A DNA stretch of 64,000 nucleotides from Scylla paramamosain (GCF_035594125.1 NC_087171.1:19879767-19943766), one strand, 5' to 3'; shown: positions 1 through 13,796, numbered from the stretch's first letter. The notes: generated from the sequence alone by a model not told the origin. Translations and numbers: made by a program.

Positions 1-299
1 TATTAGAGCTGCGGGATGAGATGCAGAGATAAGAGTGCTCAAGAGTGGGCAAGACTGGAACAAGTAGTAGAATTTTTTGAGGGAGAGAGATAGAGAGATT
101 ACTGGCAAGAGTGTAAATGACGGTAGGTCCTGGTAGGATCTTAGAGACCTGGAAATATATGAGTAGTTTGTTAGGATAGACATAAATAGCGAGAATGATG
201 TATAGGAACTGAAATAGAGGGATGAAGAGAAGGATAAAAGAACGTAGTTTCATTAGCTTGATAAATCCCATGGCATCACAACTGCAGGGGATTAGAAGC

Positions 300-600
300 A
301 CAGGCGACAGGAGTGGATATGAATCGGAGAGAGCCAGAATGAGACAGAATGAGGTGGGTTTAGGGAATGAAATCGAAGCAATGAACTAAAGAATACAGTC
401 ATACAGAAAGGTGACAGGTGTGGACAGGAATCGGGGTGAGCCAGAATAAGTCCGAATGAGGTGGGTTTAGGAAATGTAGACGAAGCATGAACTAAAGACT
501 TTAATACAGCATAACATAGTCACAAAGAAAGGCGACAGGCGTGGGCAGGGATCAGAGTGAGTTAGAATGAGACAGAATGAGGTGGGTTTAAGGAACTGAC
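300..600 (+). repeat. tandem repeat, unit about 107-121 bp, 2.5 copies
   Basis: Three successive units begin with a GACAGG.GTGG..AGG/ATATCGG-like segment at about 306, 413 and 534, and each continues with an AGAATGAG..GAATGAGGTGGGTTTA segment. Copies differ by substitutions and small indels, so the array is old. No coding potential is seen in it. Confidence 0.8.
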
Positions 601-765
601 GCGGAAATCGTTATGAAAAAGCAAGGAGTAAAAAACTTCAAGGAAATCCAGTTAAAACCCTTATTGGAATTAGAAGTACGGCAGTGGTACGTGTGGCATT
701 TAAAATTTACAACTTATTGGCGGTTTCCATAAAGATTTTCGTTACGCCGCTCGCCACAGAGGAGC

Positions 766-773
766 TATAAATA
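766..773 (+). promoter_or_regulatory. TATA-box-like site without a recognised gene
   Basis: TATAAATA in the context GCTATAAATAGAGGCGG is a textbook metazoan TATA box, flanked by GC-richer DNA. A start site would be expected near 795-800. The first downstream ATG (829) opens a frame of only 14 codons. The site could belong to a noncoding transcript, to an unseen spliced gene, or be chance. Confidence 0.3.
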
Positions 774-1087
774 GAGGCGGTCACGCAGACAGATAATCCT
801 TTTGAACCTCGCTGTGAGCATCAAAAGTAGTCGATGTTCACTTTTTCCTTGTGTGACGGCGATATAGACATAGACTGACAGATAGACAGATAGACACAAA
901 AAATACAATACTTGCATATAATAGAGGAAGATGCATGCGTGATGTTTGTTTGAATGAAAGGCTGTTTTATTTCCTCTTTGTTTCTAATATACTTGTTTGG
1001 TTTTCGTTTCATTTGATTTATCTATTATTTCTTTACAACTGATTATTTTATAATCTTATCCACTTTATTATTTATTTTATTTTATTA

Positions 1088-1089
<2 letters not shown>

Positions 1090-1143
<54 letters not shown>
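1090..1143 (+). repeat. (ATT)18 microsatellite
   Basis: Eighteen uninterrupted ATT units. Confidence 0.98.
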
Positions 1144-1225
1144 GTTATTATCACTATACTTTTATTTGATTTTGTCCTTTTCTATTTTGTTTTGTTTTAT
1201 TTTACACGTTTATCTAATCTTTCTT

Positions 1226-1226
<1 letters not shown>

Positions 1227-1302
<76 letters not shown>

Positions 1303-1322
1303 GAGAGAGAGAGAGAGAGAGA
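1227..1322 (+). repeat. compound (CA)n(GA)n microsatellite
   Basis: About 36 CA units run into about 12 GA units. Open frames here (HTHTHT, RERERE) are artefacts of the repeat. Confidence 0.98.
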
Positions 1323-1330
1323 AGGATGGA

Positions 1331-2690
1331 ATTGAACACGGGTGGTTACTGAAGTCCACGAGCCTTTGAATGGCGAGGAAGAGAGATTCAGTCCCTCTCG
1401 AGGTGCTATTTGTGGTCCTTAACAAACAGTAAGCCCCTTGGACACCACCAGACTGAAGGAGATGGGTATCTATTCATAGCAGAGTATCGGTGGCGCTTAA
1501 TGACCAACAATACAGCTGTCAAACGGATCCGCGTATTGCCAAGTGAATTTACAGGAACACTAATGCTTCTCACGCTCCGTCCTGCACGCCTCGACCTAAC
1601 GGCAAAGTCCTGGGCGTCCGTCACTACTTCTCAATGTCACGGTCGTTGCCCATCACGTCACACCATTCTCTTCCCGACACTTATTATCCCATATCTGCCT
1701 TTCTCTATAAAAATAAATTACGGCGCGTCTCTTCAACATTATTTTCTTTAAAAGTATTATTAATCTCACATCTCTATAAGTGTTTCTCAACCTTGGGGTA
1801 TTAGAGAAGCTGAAATCAGTTTTCGAGTTGGTGTGAAATGCTGCATGTACGAGTATGGCGGTACAGCGTCAGTGTTCCTCAAAAAGCGGTACAAAAGTTT
1901 CAAAGCAACATTTTCCAACAGTAGTGTACTTTTGATAAACTTTTGCCTTTTCTCAACTGTTAATGTATTTTATCATAGGAAGAACACTGAGGTTAGTGCT
2001 ACTGCCTACAGTACTGGCATTCTCGATGTTTAATTTCTGAAGAATGAAGAAGATAAAAGACCAACCAGAACTCCACTTGTTATTCTTGTGGTAGCGTTGT
2101 AACCGTAGCCTGTGTAACCAGATAGCTGGACTGCCTACCCCTGACTACAAAGGGTATTCGGTCATGAAAAGGTTAAGAAGTGCTGCTCCACAATCACCTT
2201 CCCCGTCATTCAGTAATGCAACATATAATGGACTCACAAGGGCTCATCCGGAGTGATACTGTCTTTTAGGAGCAGACAGAGAAGTTGATCCCTCTTTGCC
2301 TCTAAGCTATTAAATTATTACTATAGTCGCAATATATTTTCATTGTAATTGGATGCTTTATTCGTAGCTTCCCTCTCTCCTGTAGCAAGTGGGACAGTCT
2401 TGCAGCAGCACACTCAGTAGTTAGTTAATTAAATTTGGAGAATACTGCCGCCGTATCCTCGCTCATCGTGAAAAGTTGAAAAGCTGCGGTGATTAGGACT
2501 AAGAATCCTCCTCTTTATTTCAACTGTTGCTGCTGTTTATGGTGATGATAGGATGATGTTGGTAGTATTCATGACGACGGGAAATCAGTCAGTTTTGTGT
2601 AATCTTTATCAATATTTTAATTTATTTAAAAGGGATGTGACACCGATATTTTTCAGACTTGACTCTTCCCCCCCACACAGTTAGTCACTT
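1331..2690. other. intergenic, no gene recognised
   Basis: Overlapping open frames of 66-113 codons occur on both strands, but none shows a domain, a convincing start context or a coherent splice pattern. Confidence 0.5.
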
Positions 2691-2703
2691 TATTGACAAA
2701 GTA

Positions 2704-2706
2704 TTT

Positions 2707-2768
<62 letters not shown>

Positions 2769-2843
2769 TGCGGTGCAAAATACAGAAGAATTCAAAACTA
2801 AACACGAAAGCATTGTATACTAATTATTTATCCAAAGCACTAC

Positions 2844-2909
<66 letters not shown>
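2704..2909 (+). repeat. T15 + (GT)n, then (AC)n microsatellite pair
   Basis: A T-run (2704-2718) is followed by (GT)22 (2720-2763). After about 80 bp comes (AC)32 (2846-2909). The two arrays are mutually complementary, so a single strand could fold back on itself. Confidence 0.95.
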
Positions 2910-2910
<1 letters not shown>

Positions 2911-2959
2911 GAGGGTTTACATAAGCAGACAGCGGCACAGCAGGCGAGCTTCATGAAGG

Positions 2960-4358
2960 TCAGTGACCCAGCCCGTGCAGGACGCCCATCGACCACACAC
3001 TTACTTGTTACTCGGAAAAGATTATATCCTACCATTTTACGTTTTTTTGTCTTTCTTTTCCGCCACTAACAAAGCAACACGTAAGACTCCTATCCGTCCT
3101 AACACTTTTAGTATACAAAGGAGTTGTTGAAATCTCCTCCATAATTATGTTGCCGCTCAGTATTTCCAATATTTTAGGAGAGACTGAGGCCACACTAGTC
3201 TTGTTTGTGGGATGTCCGTAGATATTACTGATTTCACGGAACAAGTTGATATGGAGATGTGTGGTTGTTTATACCAGTGCGTGTTGTATGCTTGTGTTCT
3301 CTTATCTATGTGTGCTGGTGGGGACACTCTTGATTTTCTCCTGACGGTAATACTTGGCGAGTCCGTCTGTCGCGTGTCGCTGCTGATAACCTGTGTAAGT
3401 CGATCCTTCTATTCGTACTCAGTAGTGGTTGATCTTTTTGTATGTACCCTTAGTAGTTACCTTTGCCCTCATCTTTTATGGTACAGGTTGCCTTAGTTTT
3501 CTCAGACACATTGTATCATTCCTCATCTGGCCTCTGTTTATATAAGATTTTAAAGTAGCAATTTTGATATCCGCTTTACTCTTCTACTGCTGTATCCATT
3601 TTCTTCCTTACTATTTATTACATGTGCGTGTGTGTCGCAAGGGAACTTGTAAAATACATCGACACATGCCATGTTTACTTCCAGTCAGCGCCCGGTGTGT
3701 CAATAAGTGAGTGGGTGTCGCGACAACTGGTGCAGGTGTGCCGGGCCTGGGTGGAGGTCAAGGTCAATGTTTGGTGCCACCGCAGACTGAGGCGGGAAAG
3801 TGTTGCTCAAAGACGGCGATTGGGTCCCGGCAAGGCAAGGCAAGGTAAGGCGTTCGATATATGAATTAATAAGAGTGTGTGTGTGCGTGTGTGTGTATGT
3901 GTATAAAGGTGCTTGGCAAAGGGCTTGTATCTCCCCCTCTTCCCACTCTCCCTAAAAGAAAATGAGTGGAGAGAGGTTGAATAAATTTGTCAAGGAGTTA
4001 AGGATTCCATCACTTCTACAAAATAAAAGTTTCGATCTGTAATTAATGGTAAACAGACTGTAGGGAAGTGATGTATACCATTGCATTTCACCACGATCTC
4101 TAAAAGTGTATTGAAACTAATTGATTCCACGTTACCGTCCTCTGAGTTTTTCCTCGAAACTAACCGAACATGTCGCTGGAATCCTTGCCGAGGATGAGGG
4201 GCGGCAGAGTGGAGCAGGAGGGGGGCAGATTGTTCTTATTGGGCTGAAGCCAGAAGCTCTGAGGGAAGGCACGCATCTTCATCGGCAGCGGATCTGTTGG
4301 GGAGAAGAACATGATTGAATGACTCATCCTAAGAAATGATAGTTACTTAAGGCTTGAG

Positions 4359-4408
<50 letters not shown>

Positions 4409-7400
4409 GCTTTTCTCTCATTACGTGTTGGAATTGTGAGTGTGAAATATAGAAAGAAGGAAGAGCATAATGATGAAAAAAATAAAATAAAATAAAATAA
4501 AATAATAATAAACATTAACGGGCAAGATAGCGGGGAGAACAAAAAGTGTTGCCATCTGGAAACCAAGGCGTCATTACAGCGCAGTAGACCCACAGTTCCG
4601 GCGAACCGTACCCTTGAGGAACTCGGATTAACGACGCCTTTATCATCACTCTATATCTAATGATGTTTCGGCGAAGAAGTCGATGTAAATGTCTTATTCA
4701 GCTTTCTTCCTTCGTTACGACATGTTGGTGTTGGTCAGTGGTGTATGAACGATAACAGCACCAACAACAACCAATCGCGTCGTTATGTCCGAACAAAACA
4801 ACAGACCTTAACCTATTCACTGGAATTTGGCACATCTTTCCTTATCCACTAACCACTCTGGGACATTTGTTCTCGCTCTACAGTCACCTCCAAACATTAT
4901 ACGGACTAGAAATTATAAAACCTATTCTTTTCATCCCCTTCTTTCTTGCAGGTGTTTATAAAGATTTGGTACGTTAGTTTTAGTGCTGTAAATTGTTACA
5001 TATCGCAGCGGAAACGTAAACAGACAGAAAGTTGACTTACTGAACGTCCAGGCAAACTTGACCTTAATTCCTGGTCTTCTCAATAGATAGAAACGTCCTT
5101 GGTGGCAACAAAAACAAATCAGCATTAGCAACGACAGTAGCAACAACAAAACATTAAGCACGATCAGATACGAAAATCACTACTTTCCATGTTCGCTCAT
5201 TGTGTCCAGGGTCTCGAGTCATTACCCCTTGTTCATTTCTTCCTTGGATCCATTTTAACTCACTGCGTGGCGTTGTCTGTTACTTCCTGCTGGAGATGGC
5301 GTGATTTAAACAAATTTGTTGTTATCACAAAATATCAACTGAAAACTGTAATTGAGGAGGCAGGGCAAGGCTGGTTCGCGGTGTTCCCTCAGGCCTTTCA
5401 CTTCCTGCCGCAAACCTACACGTGCCGAGTACATACTGTTTATCGCGATCATTGAGGCTTTCAGAAACACGAGAAGGCCTTTATGAACATGAACTTTTAG
5501 AAACATTCATATCGCTTCGTGATTTTTATTTCACAGAACGAGTACGTTTTCCGACTGAAAATTGAATACTGAGCTGTTCCTGACCTTGGGATCAGAGAAG
5601 CGTGTTGTCGACACAGCATTTTGACGCACGACAGCTCGCCTGGGTCGCCACTCTCCCCGTAAGGCGAGGCGGCACGTTAGTGAAGTGTCCTTGTAACAAT
5701 TTTGTAGGATTTGAAACTCCTGAACATTATTTTGTACATGAGGAAGACCAAGTGTGTTCGAAGACGAGTAAACACTTTTTCTCTTTATATGAGTTAAACA
5801 TTTCATATAAACCCTAATTCTTGTTGAGATTAATAATATATCTTCAAAAATACATTCCATATAAAAAAATTACATTCCATATCCCCGCAGACACACTCAC
5901 ATTTATCTTTACATCACTTCTTTCCACAACTACTTAGACTTTTCACCTCGGCATCATTTTCGTCACATTCCTTCAGACTCCGGAGAGAGAGCTGTATGCG
6001 AATCACAACTTGCCCATTTACAGAGGTCACTTCAGAGAGGTAGCGTCCTTTACCGAGTATAATGCGAGGGCTGCAGTATGGAACATCTCAATACGCGGGT
6101 TTAGTCCAGGAACTCAAGAGCTCCTATATCTTAATCATGTAACATGTGTAGTAGCAACTGAACTTTCTTGTCTTAATCGTTTATTATTTACAGGTCAAAT
6201 AGTCAGAAGGTTAGGAGACCACAGTTCTAAGAAGTTTGATAGGTCACCTATACTGGCCAAAGGCGATGCCACACACTCGCCTCCTTGGGATGAAGAGGAA
6301 CAAGCAGCAATTTTTTTTAGTGCTTTACTTTCCTCTGTCACATTTTACGGACAGTATAGCCAGACCGACCATTATATCTTGCCTTTGAAGTAGACAGAGC
6401 ATCGTCCATTGTTGAGCTTTCATTGTACCTCGGCCAATAAAAGAACCTGAATTTTTAAACATAGCCAGAACCCTGATGGAAACATTAAACATTAAAGCAG
6501 CTAAGCAATCCTGTATTTTTTCAGGGCTCTCCTCCAAGAAGTTCTTTCATTCCCAATCATGCACCAAGTTACCTGAAAAATGTCGATATAATGTTGACAA
6601 CGGCTAGGCTTTGCTTTTTCCAGTGTGCAAGTAGCCTATAGAGATAAGAATTGGCATTTTGTAAGAACGTGTTGAAATCGCAAAGGAAAATGCTAACTGA
6701 AATCGCTGGTGTCAAAATGGTATCTATTAGGCCACTCGACACTGGTCTGTAAAATCATTGTACTTCTATGGAAAAAGTATTGTGTTGAGCGTGAACAAAC
6801 ATCATCGCACTGTACATAACAACTTACAGGTATCGACCAATGAACAAAGAGGATAAGAAATTTAGGGAAGGAAGCATAAGGTGCGGAGTTGCAGCATGAG
6901 GCAAAAGTACGTTAGGATGTGTGATCTTAAATAACCAAACTAATAAATTTTCATTGTTTAACGAGACAAACTATATAAGATTTTCTGTAAAGGTCAAAGT
7001 ATTTTTTTTTTTTATCTTTCCTTGCCTGATGTAGATATAACACTTATTGCCCTCTGATGAGACTTAAATCTTGCTACAGTCGCGTCATTGAATAAATTAC
7101 CACTTGCTAACTGTCTCATGTCAAGTATGCCAATTTCAGGAATCATACTGTCATCTACCAGCTTCCTAATTCTCAAGACCTTCGTTTCCTTTCAAGTAAT
7201 AGTTCCAGAGTTATCACCTCAAAAAATCGTTACTAGCTATTTTATCATTCTATTTGTTTCGCTGCACTCTCATAATTTCTCATGCAGTCTTTTCATTTGT
7301 CTTCTGAATTTATGTCCCTCGCAGCAGTCTTCGCCCACCACCCAGTCTTGCCTCCAGTGAACGCCATTGTTCATGACTCACAACCCTAAGGAAGGTGAGT

Positions 7401-8490
7401 TTTCACTGTCCTTCACTTCACTGTCCTTGCCTTGCGATGTAATTAATCTCACTCCATTGCTTCTTTTTTTTTTTCCATCATTCTTCACTAATTTCTTAAT
7501 TGATAACATCCATTTGAATGTTTTAAACTAAATTTTGGAATAGAGGATATTACAATATACTGTTTTATGCTTGCACGAAGAAAATATATCTGAATGTATT
7601 GATGTAAGATGAGTACAGGCAAGTGTTGATATCTCGGTGCGGAAACAGAGAACGGGAGCCGGTGCAATGGCTGGGGAGTGCACGCCGCGCCACCTGCGTG
7701 TCTCAATGGACAGGTGGGGGCGGAGGGGAGCGGCTGGAGCAGGGGGAGGTTGACCTAAAACTCAGCATTCCCCATTGACTAAAAACAACATCATGCCGAC
7801 TTGAATGAGTCAATGGAGGATGCGCAGTGGTGGTGCGCAATGCCTTTGATGCGGCGTCACGCAGTCTCACGCCGCTTCTTTTCCCTGCCATGCGGTATGT
7901 CAGAATGAAATATCGATGGATGAATACAAGTGTGTCTGCCAATGTTCAGCTTCAAAGGGCCGGAAATCGTAGCTGTGTAGATATTTGTCACTGAAAATTA
8001 CCTCATATTCCGAACTTATTCCAGTGTTGGCACTTGGACAAGATATCATCGGGAATACTTATACAGACTTAATACATGCATTTAAGCAGTTCTACATTTT
8101 TTTTTTTTTTTTTTTTTGTATATTTAGTTCGATGTGTCATGCAGTAAATAGGCATTCTTTTACACACGAAATATACCATTACGTGGAATTTATCAATATT
8201 ATGAACGAAAATACAAGACCTATCCTTGTGTACCTGAGTTATAATAGTACACAACTCCTCCGTCTCAACCTTGATATTTGGAAGCGAGTTTTCTTAAATT
8301 CAGTTGTGTGAATGCATTACTACATGTACTCGGCTACAGGGACGCAAGGAGTACATAAGTGAGGTAGTTCCAGGCAAGTTGTTTGGTGTCAATAGGCAAG
8401 CGCGCCGGAATGAGTTGTGTGTGATGTGTACAGTTAGTTCCGGTCACGTGCAATTTAAGAGTGTGCAAAAGGTTGGTTCAGTTTCAGGAT
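2960..8490. other. intergenic, no gene recognised
   Basis: Mixed-composition DNA with a (GT)20 array at 4361-4399 and a short TAAAA-type pentanucleotide run at 4480-4503. The longest open frame (6010-6393, plus, 127 codons) has no recognisable domain. A GC-richer patch lies at 7640-7900. No RNA gene is seen. Confidence 0.5.
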
Positions 8491-8499
8491 CAGTGCAGC

Positions 8500-8765
8500 T
8501 TAAGCATCGTATAGCTTAAAAATCCATGTAATCTAAAACCAAGTGAAGTTTAAAAGCCCGTACAGTTTAAAGTTCCGTACAACCTTCCTGATTTAAAGAG
8601 GCGTTCAGTTTAAAGGTCGTGAAGTTTCCTCGGTTTAAAGATCCCGTGTAGTTTTAAGTCCCTTGCAGTTTAAAGACTCGTGGGGTTTAAAGAACTGGCT
8701 CGACATTAGATCGCCATTAGTGTAGTTTAAGGGACCATGCTGTTTAAAGGCCCGTGCACTTTTTT
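8500..8765 (+). repeat. degenerate ~20 bp tandem repeat with TTTAAA core
   Basis: About a dozen units of the form GTGYAGTTTAAAGNCCCGT recur at roughly 18-25 bp spacing (for example GTACAGTTTAAAGTTCCGT, CAGTTTAAAGACTCGTGGGG, TGTTTAAAGGCCCGTGCAC). TTTAAA is the most conserved part. Confidence 0.75.
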
Positions 8766-8965
8766 ATACCACGAGTCTTGGATCTGACGTTGGTATCTCA
8801 GGCATCCAATAACTGTTCTGCTCATAAGAATCCTTCATGAAGAACTAACGAAGATGTAATCAATCTTAGCAGTCTTAATTTGCAATGAATCTAAGATCTA
8901 TAGAAACAAGAGCCTAGAATTTTTATCATGCAGCTGAAAAGAGAGAACCATGGAACACACACGCA

Positions 8966-8968
<3 letters not shown>

Positions 8969-9041
<73 letters not shown>
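8969..9041 (+). repeat. (AC)36 microsatellite
   Basis: Uninterrupted AC array, preceded by a few impure units from about 8955. Confidence 0.98.
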
Positions 9042-9045
<4 letters not shown>

Positions 9046-9049
9046 CACA

Positions 9050-12000
9050 CTTTATCCTGTCTTAGTTAAAAAATTCTTTCTTTTTGGCAGCTATGAGTCA
9101 TTTTGCTGGTGAGAGCATTGCCCCGCTAGATGAACATACCGAACCCGTCAACCTCCAATGGCAGGGGAGGAATTATTCACATACTCTATACTTTGCAACG
9201 CTTTCTACGACAAATTCAGGATATTAATTTGGCTGGTAGATTCCAATGTCGTGGTGGTTCCTTCAGATTAGGACACGATCAGGAAGTGTCCTACAAAACG
9301 AAATGTCACTCAGCAAATTTTGATGTGGTCTGCGTTCAGGGTGAGGGAGGTGTAGCTATGGCGCTACATTCTCCCCTGCAGTGTGACGCGTTCACCCCTC
9401 GTCAGCAAAATAAAGAACTTACGTTACGTCGCGAGGAGTGATGGATAAGATATGATCAGTCTGTACTGTGTGAGCGATGCCTCCCATCCAAGGCCTGCAT
9501 TAAATAAGCGGCTTTCAAGTTGGAACTGCATTATATAAGCAGCTTCTACTCTCCGACCGGCTTTCACATAGTTATATAAGAAGCCTACAGCGTTACGTAA
9601 GCCACAACACTGTTAGCGAGTGGAAATCTTCAGGGCCTAGTGACTAAAAGGGTGAGAAGAAATGAACTGGCATTTATTATGAAAACTATCTTACGTGGTC
9701 ATAAGAAACAAACTTTTGAGAACATTCACTAGGAATCATTCGAGAAATAAACTATTTTTGCCTGCTGATACAGTCTAAGAGATCCACTGAAGGTTTCGCT
9801 AAAACACTAAAGATTCATGTAAACTCTCTCACTGCAAAATCGAATCTCAGAGTGCTGGATGGAGTCAGATATTATAACAGAGAGAGACCCTAGAAAGAAG
9901 GAAAAAAGTCTCCATAATCCAGCAAACCTGATGAAGCCAAATAAGGGAAGCACGATCGATTCCCACGTGACATGAGGGTAAGGATGTGCACTAACTAGAC
10001 ATGACTTTCCCATCAGACACGACGTGGTATGGCAGACAGGGGTGGCTGCTGTCCAGACTGTTTTGTTGTATAGGTCAGTAAGGGTTCCCTGCCTGTCTAT
10101 AAGAGTATGGCTATTTTTTTTTTTTTTTTTTTTTGAAAGGTCGACTCCACACTGACGTAAACCAAATGTGGCGTTCGATATCACATGGAGAGGAGGAAGC
10201 AAGTGTGAAAGAAGTTGATAACCTTTAAAATCACTTTCTACTCCTCTATGATCTGTCATCATTTAGAGAACACGTGGTCTTCCTTCAGTATAGCTTGTTG
10301 AAATAGCAAGAGGCTACAATGATGGGATAAGTTTGGTATAACTTCACCAACATCTCGTATTTCCAAAGAACAGTAAGGAATCATGCTAAAACATAAACTT
10401 TATTTTGTAGTCACTCGAATTGAAGAGTTACATATCGGATTGTGACCAGAGAAGTGTGATTTTGCTGTTAGAGAATGTGATATTGCCGAGATGTGCATTA
10501 AAGAACATTAATGTAACAATTTTTAGAGAAAGGAAGAATGTTGTACCTCTGTCACCCAAGGCGTCAAAGTTCAGAAAACGGCCTGCCTCTGGGATCGAAT
10601 GACGCATGGGGGGGACGCCAGTGAACGCCATCTCCCCTTCACCACCATATCCACTGCTGGCTTCAGGGACGGGACAGGGGTAAGGATGAGCATCTCTGCC
10701 ATTTGATGAACGTATCTCCACATACAGAACATAATAGTACTGACAAAGAATTTAGTAAAGTATAAGAAATTCTTATGAACCTCTCCGGGTAGGCTTTCCA
10801 CCTCGCCAGTAGTCTGCGCGGCGAAAGGTCGTTGTGTTGACATTATCGACTCCATCCCTTTCGACGTTCGATTGCTGTAGCCTGCCCACGCCCGTCCCGC
10901 TTCCACAGAACAAGGAGAGGTATCGCTGTCTCGCAACCTCTTGTAGGTGCGGCATGACTTTATTGTTGCGGCGCCATAACTTAATCAATACTAATTCCAA
11001 GAAGCATTCCATTCAGTGCCATCATGTGTGGGATGATGAGAGGGACCGCCCACTATGATGGACTATGCTGATGCTCCACACTTTAGCCACTGACATGAAA
11101 GCCATTGATAGATGCAGCCGTGGCTATCAGACCCTTAGCTTCATCATTATTTCAACAGAGCGACCGCCAAGTGTGTGTCATTACCGGATTCTTAACCTTC
11201 CCTTATGTTCCTGTGCTCATGGGTTCATATTACGAGTACGTGTTTCAAAATAGATGTTTGTAGTAGTATTTTTCTTTTCGATGACCGGAAAACTGAATAA
11301 TAATGCTAGTGTTAACTGATATCTTCCCTCTTTCATCTTTTATACGGAATTCTCTGCCTGTTTCTATTTAATTTTCTCTGCGCTTCAGGAGTAGAGATTG
11401 AAGGCAACTTCGGAGCTAATTTTTCAACATTTTTAGATTTTTTTTATCATATTTATTTATTTATCTTTTTTTTCTATGGGAGAGGCAGGTGGGCGCTTTT
11501 ATTTATCTATTTTTTTTTCCAAGAGCCAATTTTCTTCACACGTATATAAAAAAAAAAAAAACTAATAATCTCAAGAAAGTTGACGGAGATGTGTGGTAAT
11601 TAAAGGATCAGTAGCTGGGTATTTGCTTGGTTTAATACTCAGTCATAATTACGAAAAATAATCTGCGAGCCTGCCATTTCCGCATCAGAAACGCGCAGCC
11701 TGTACTGGGGCACGCGAGGTTGTGCGTAAGAAGCTCGTGATTACTCGCATTTTACAAGGGTCTCTTCAGCAATAATTAGATAATATGTGCTTTGGTTAAG
11801 CGAAGACTGTCGACAAGGCTCCTTCCGATGAACTGATGAAATGTGAAGTAATTTGGTCTCTTTGGTGATGTTGCAGGTCGGCATTGATTTGGGTCACTTT
11901 AATACAAGTTTTCTGTGGCAAGAAAATGACACATGAAGGACTTGCGCCTCTATTCGCAAGATTACATAAATGGAAAAGACATCATTAATTTCCGATCATA

Positions 12001-12780
12001 TAAGTACAGAAATTAGAAGCCCTGGAGTAAAAAGTGCAGAGAGAAACTATAAAAAGAAAGACAAAGATCAAGGCTGATGGCGTAACTGATTCAATTTTGG
12101 GATTTCTTAGCAGTCTTTATTTATATTTTTCCTCTTTTTATTTTATAATGAAAATGAAAGATTGCAATGTATTCTTTAGTTTATATACGCTTTGCAAGTC
12201 TGTGCTTCCCATCCACTTAGTGACCGCCGTCTCTCGAAGCTAAGAACAACCCAAGAGTCATGATAGAAAACCCTAAGCCACGTAATTACGCAAAAATATT
12301 GCTTAATTTGAAGAACCATCTTGAGAAAACCTTCATCGAAATTGGCAGTATTATTCAAATTAAAAATAACATCACATCGTTTCTTATGATTTTTCAAGGC
12401 ATAGTGTCACTGTGTCGTTGGCAATCTTAATTTATTTTTTTTTTAAGTCATTACCTCATTTTGCAGTTATTAGATTATATCATTATGAAAAACATAAGAT
12501 GGCTTGTAGTTCTGTGTCCCTCTTGCGTCATGGCTCCGCCTCGCTAAATATAGATCCACCAGTTACCAGGAAATGCAAGCGTTTAATGTGAAGTGTTGTT
12601 TAGTGTTTAGTATAATAACAAAGGAAACACAGGAGGCGCATAAGGTAATTTGCAGCAGTTAAGTGAGCAGTTGCCGACACTAATGTAGCGCCTGACGACT
12701 AACTGCCTTACGATGATTACCTTTGAAGTATTAGTGTTGAAAATAACATAGGTGTTTCTTATACTGAGGAAAATATACAT
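9050..12780. other. intergenic, no gene recognised
   Basis: Includes a T-run at 10111-10134 and a GC-richer patch at 10590-10960 that is open in several frames on both strands but shows no domain. Nothing here can be called a gene from sequence alone. Confidence 0.5.
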
Positions 12781-12781
12781 A

Positions 12782-12836
12782 GATAGACAGACAGACAGAC
12801 AGACAAATAGATAGATAGATAGATAGATAGATATAC

Positions 12837-12869
<33 letters not shown>

Positions 12870-12941
12870 CTTTTCACCGCTTCAGTTGTTTAATTTTATC
12901 ACTCGATTGCGGTATCAAGTACTAATAAATTTCAAACTCCC

Positions 12942-12988
<47 letters not shown>
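12782..12988 (+). repeat. (GACA)n(GATA)n, (TG)n and (CT)n cluster
   Basis: Tetranucleotide array at 12782-12832, (TG)14 at 12839-12867 and (CT)20 at 12949-12988. Confidence 0.95.
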
Positions 12989-12992
<4 letters not shown>

Positions 12993-13722
12993 AACCATGA
13001 ATCCACAACTGGTATTGTTGGTTCCAGGCGACATAAATACATTGTTGTATTTGGTAAAGTAAACCTAAGGAATTCAATAAGAGAGCAGACACACTTGAGA
13101 GTCACGAGTCATGTAAAACTTCATGGCAATCTAAATCGTAAAACTTTCTCTGAGTTCCTGAGAAGTAGAAAAGTTCAGCCTAGCAATGCGAGCTACCACA
13201 AAGTTACTACTGATGGTTCTGTCGCGTCATGTCTGCTTGACCGTCGAGGGGAAATGTTTCAGGGGAATAACTAAAAATGTGATGGGCAGCTTCATTACCA
13301 TTGGTTTTTAATTTACTTATCAAGTTACGGAAAAGCTCCACTCCATTGTCATAGTTTGATGAACACTTCCTGAAGGGGTAATGCCCGCCTTGCCTCGGCC
13401 ACGGATGGGTTGGGTTTTGTGGAAGACTTTATGAACGAGTCCTCCACACTGAACCACTTCCTTTGGATGGAATTTGTATGGCGACTGTTGATCCAGCAAT
13501 CAGCGAAACTATGTACATGTTTTAAGGCCAAACTTAGGTCATGGTAAGGATGAAGGCCAGGAAAGACATGGAAAATATGCTAATGATGAGATAATGAAAG
13601 CTGGTGTGTGATGACGCTTACCTACCGAAGCAGCAGGCATAGACGGCTCTTAGTCATAGAGAAATTAGTCTACTTTGAGGTGATGTGACGTTAGACGGCA
13701 AACATACATTTATTGGCAACTT

Positions 13723-13725
<3 letters not shown>

Positions 13726-13793
<68 letters not shown>
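13726..13793 (+). repeat. (AG)34 microsatellite
   Basis: Uninterrupted AG array. Confidence 0.98.

Positions 13794-13796
<3 letters not shown>

Noticed and set aside
1142..1425. Open frames rich in HTHTHT, CVCVCV, RERERE or SLSLSL here and at about 20 other places
   Set aside because: They are translations of (CA)n, (GT)n, (GA)n and (CT)n microsatellites, not genes.
6010..6393. 127-codon plus-strand frame
   Set aside because: No recognisable domain, average composition, and no supporting splice or promoter signal.
8500..8765. CRISPR-like array
   Set aside because: Units are short, degenerate and lack unique spacers, and the DNA is eukaryotic.
10428..10936. Overlapping minus-strand frames in a GC-richer patch, considered as an exon
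   Set aside because: No domain, no consistent splice pair, and several equally open frames.
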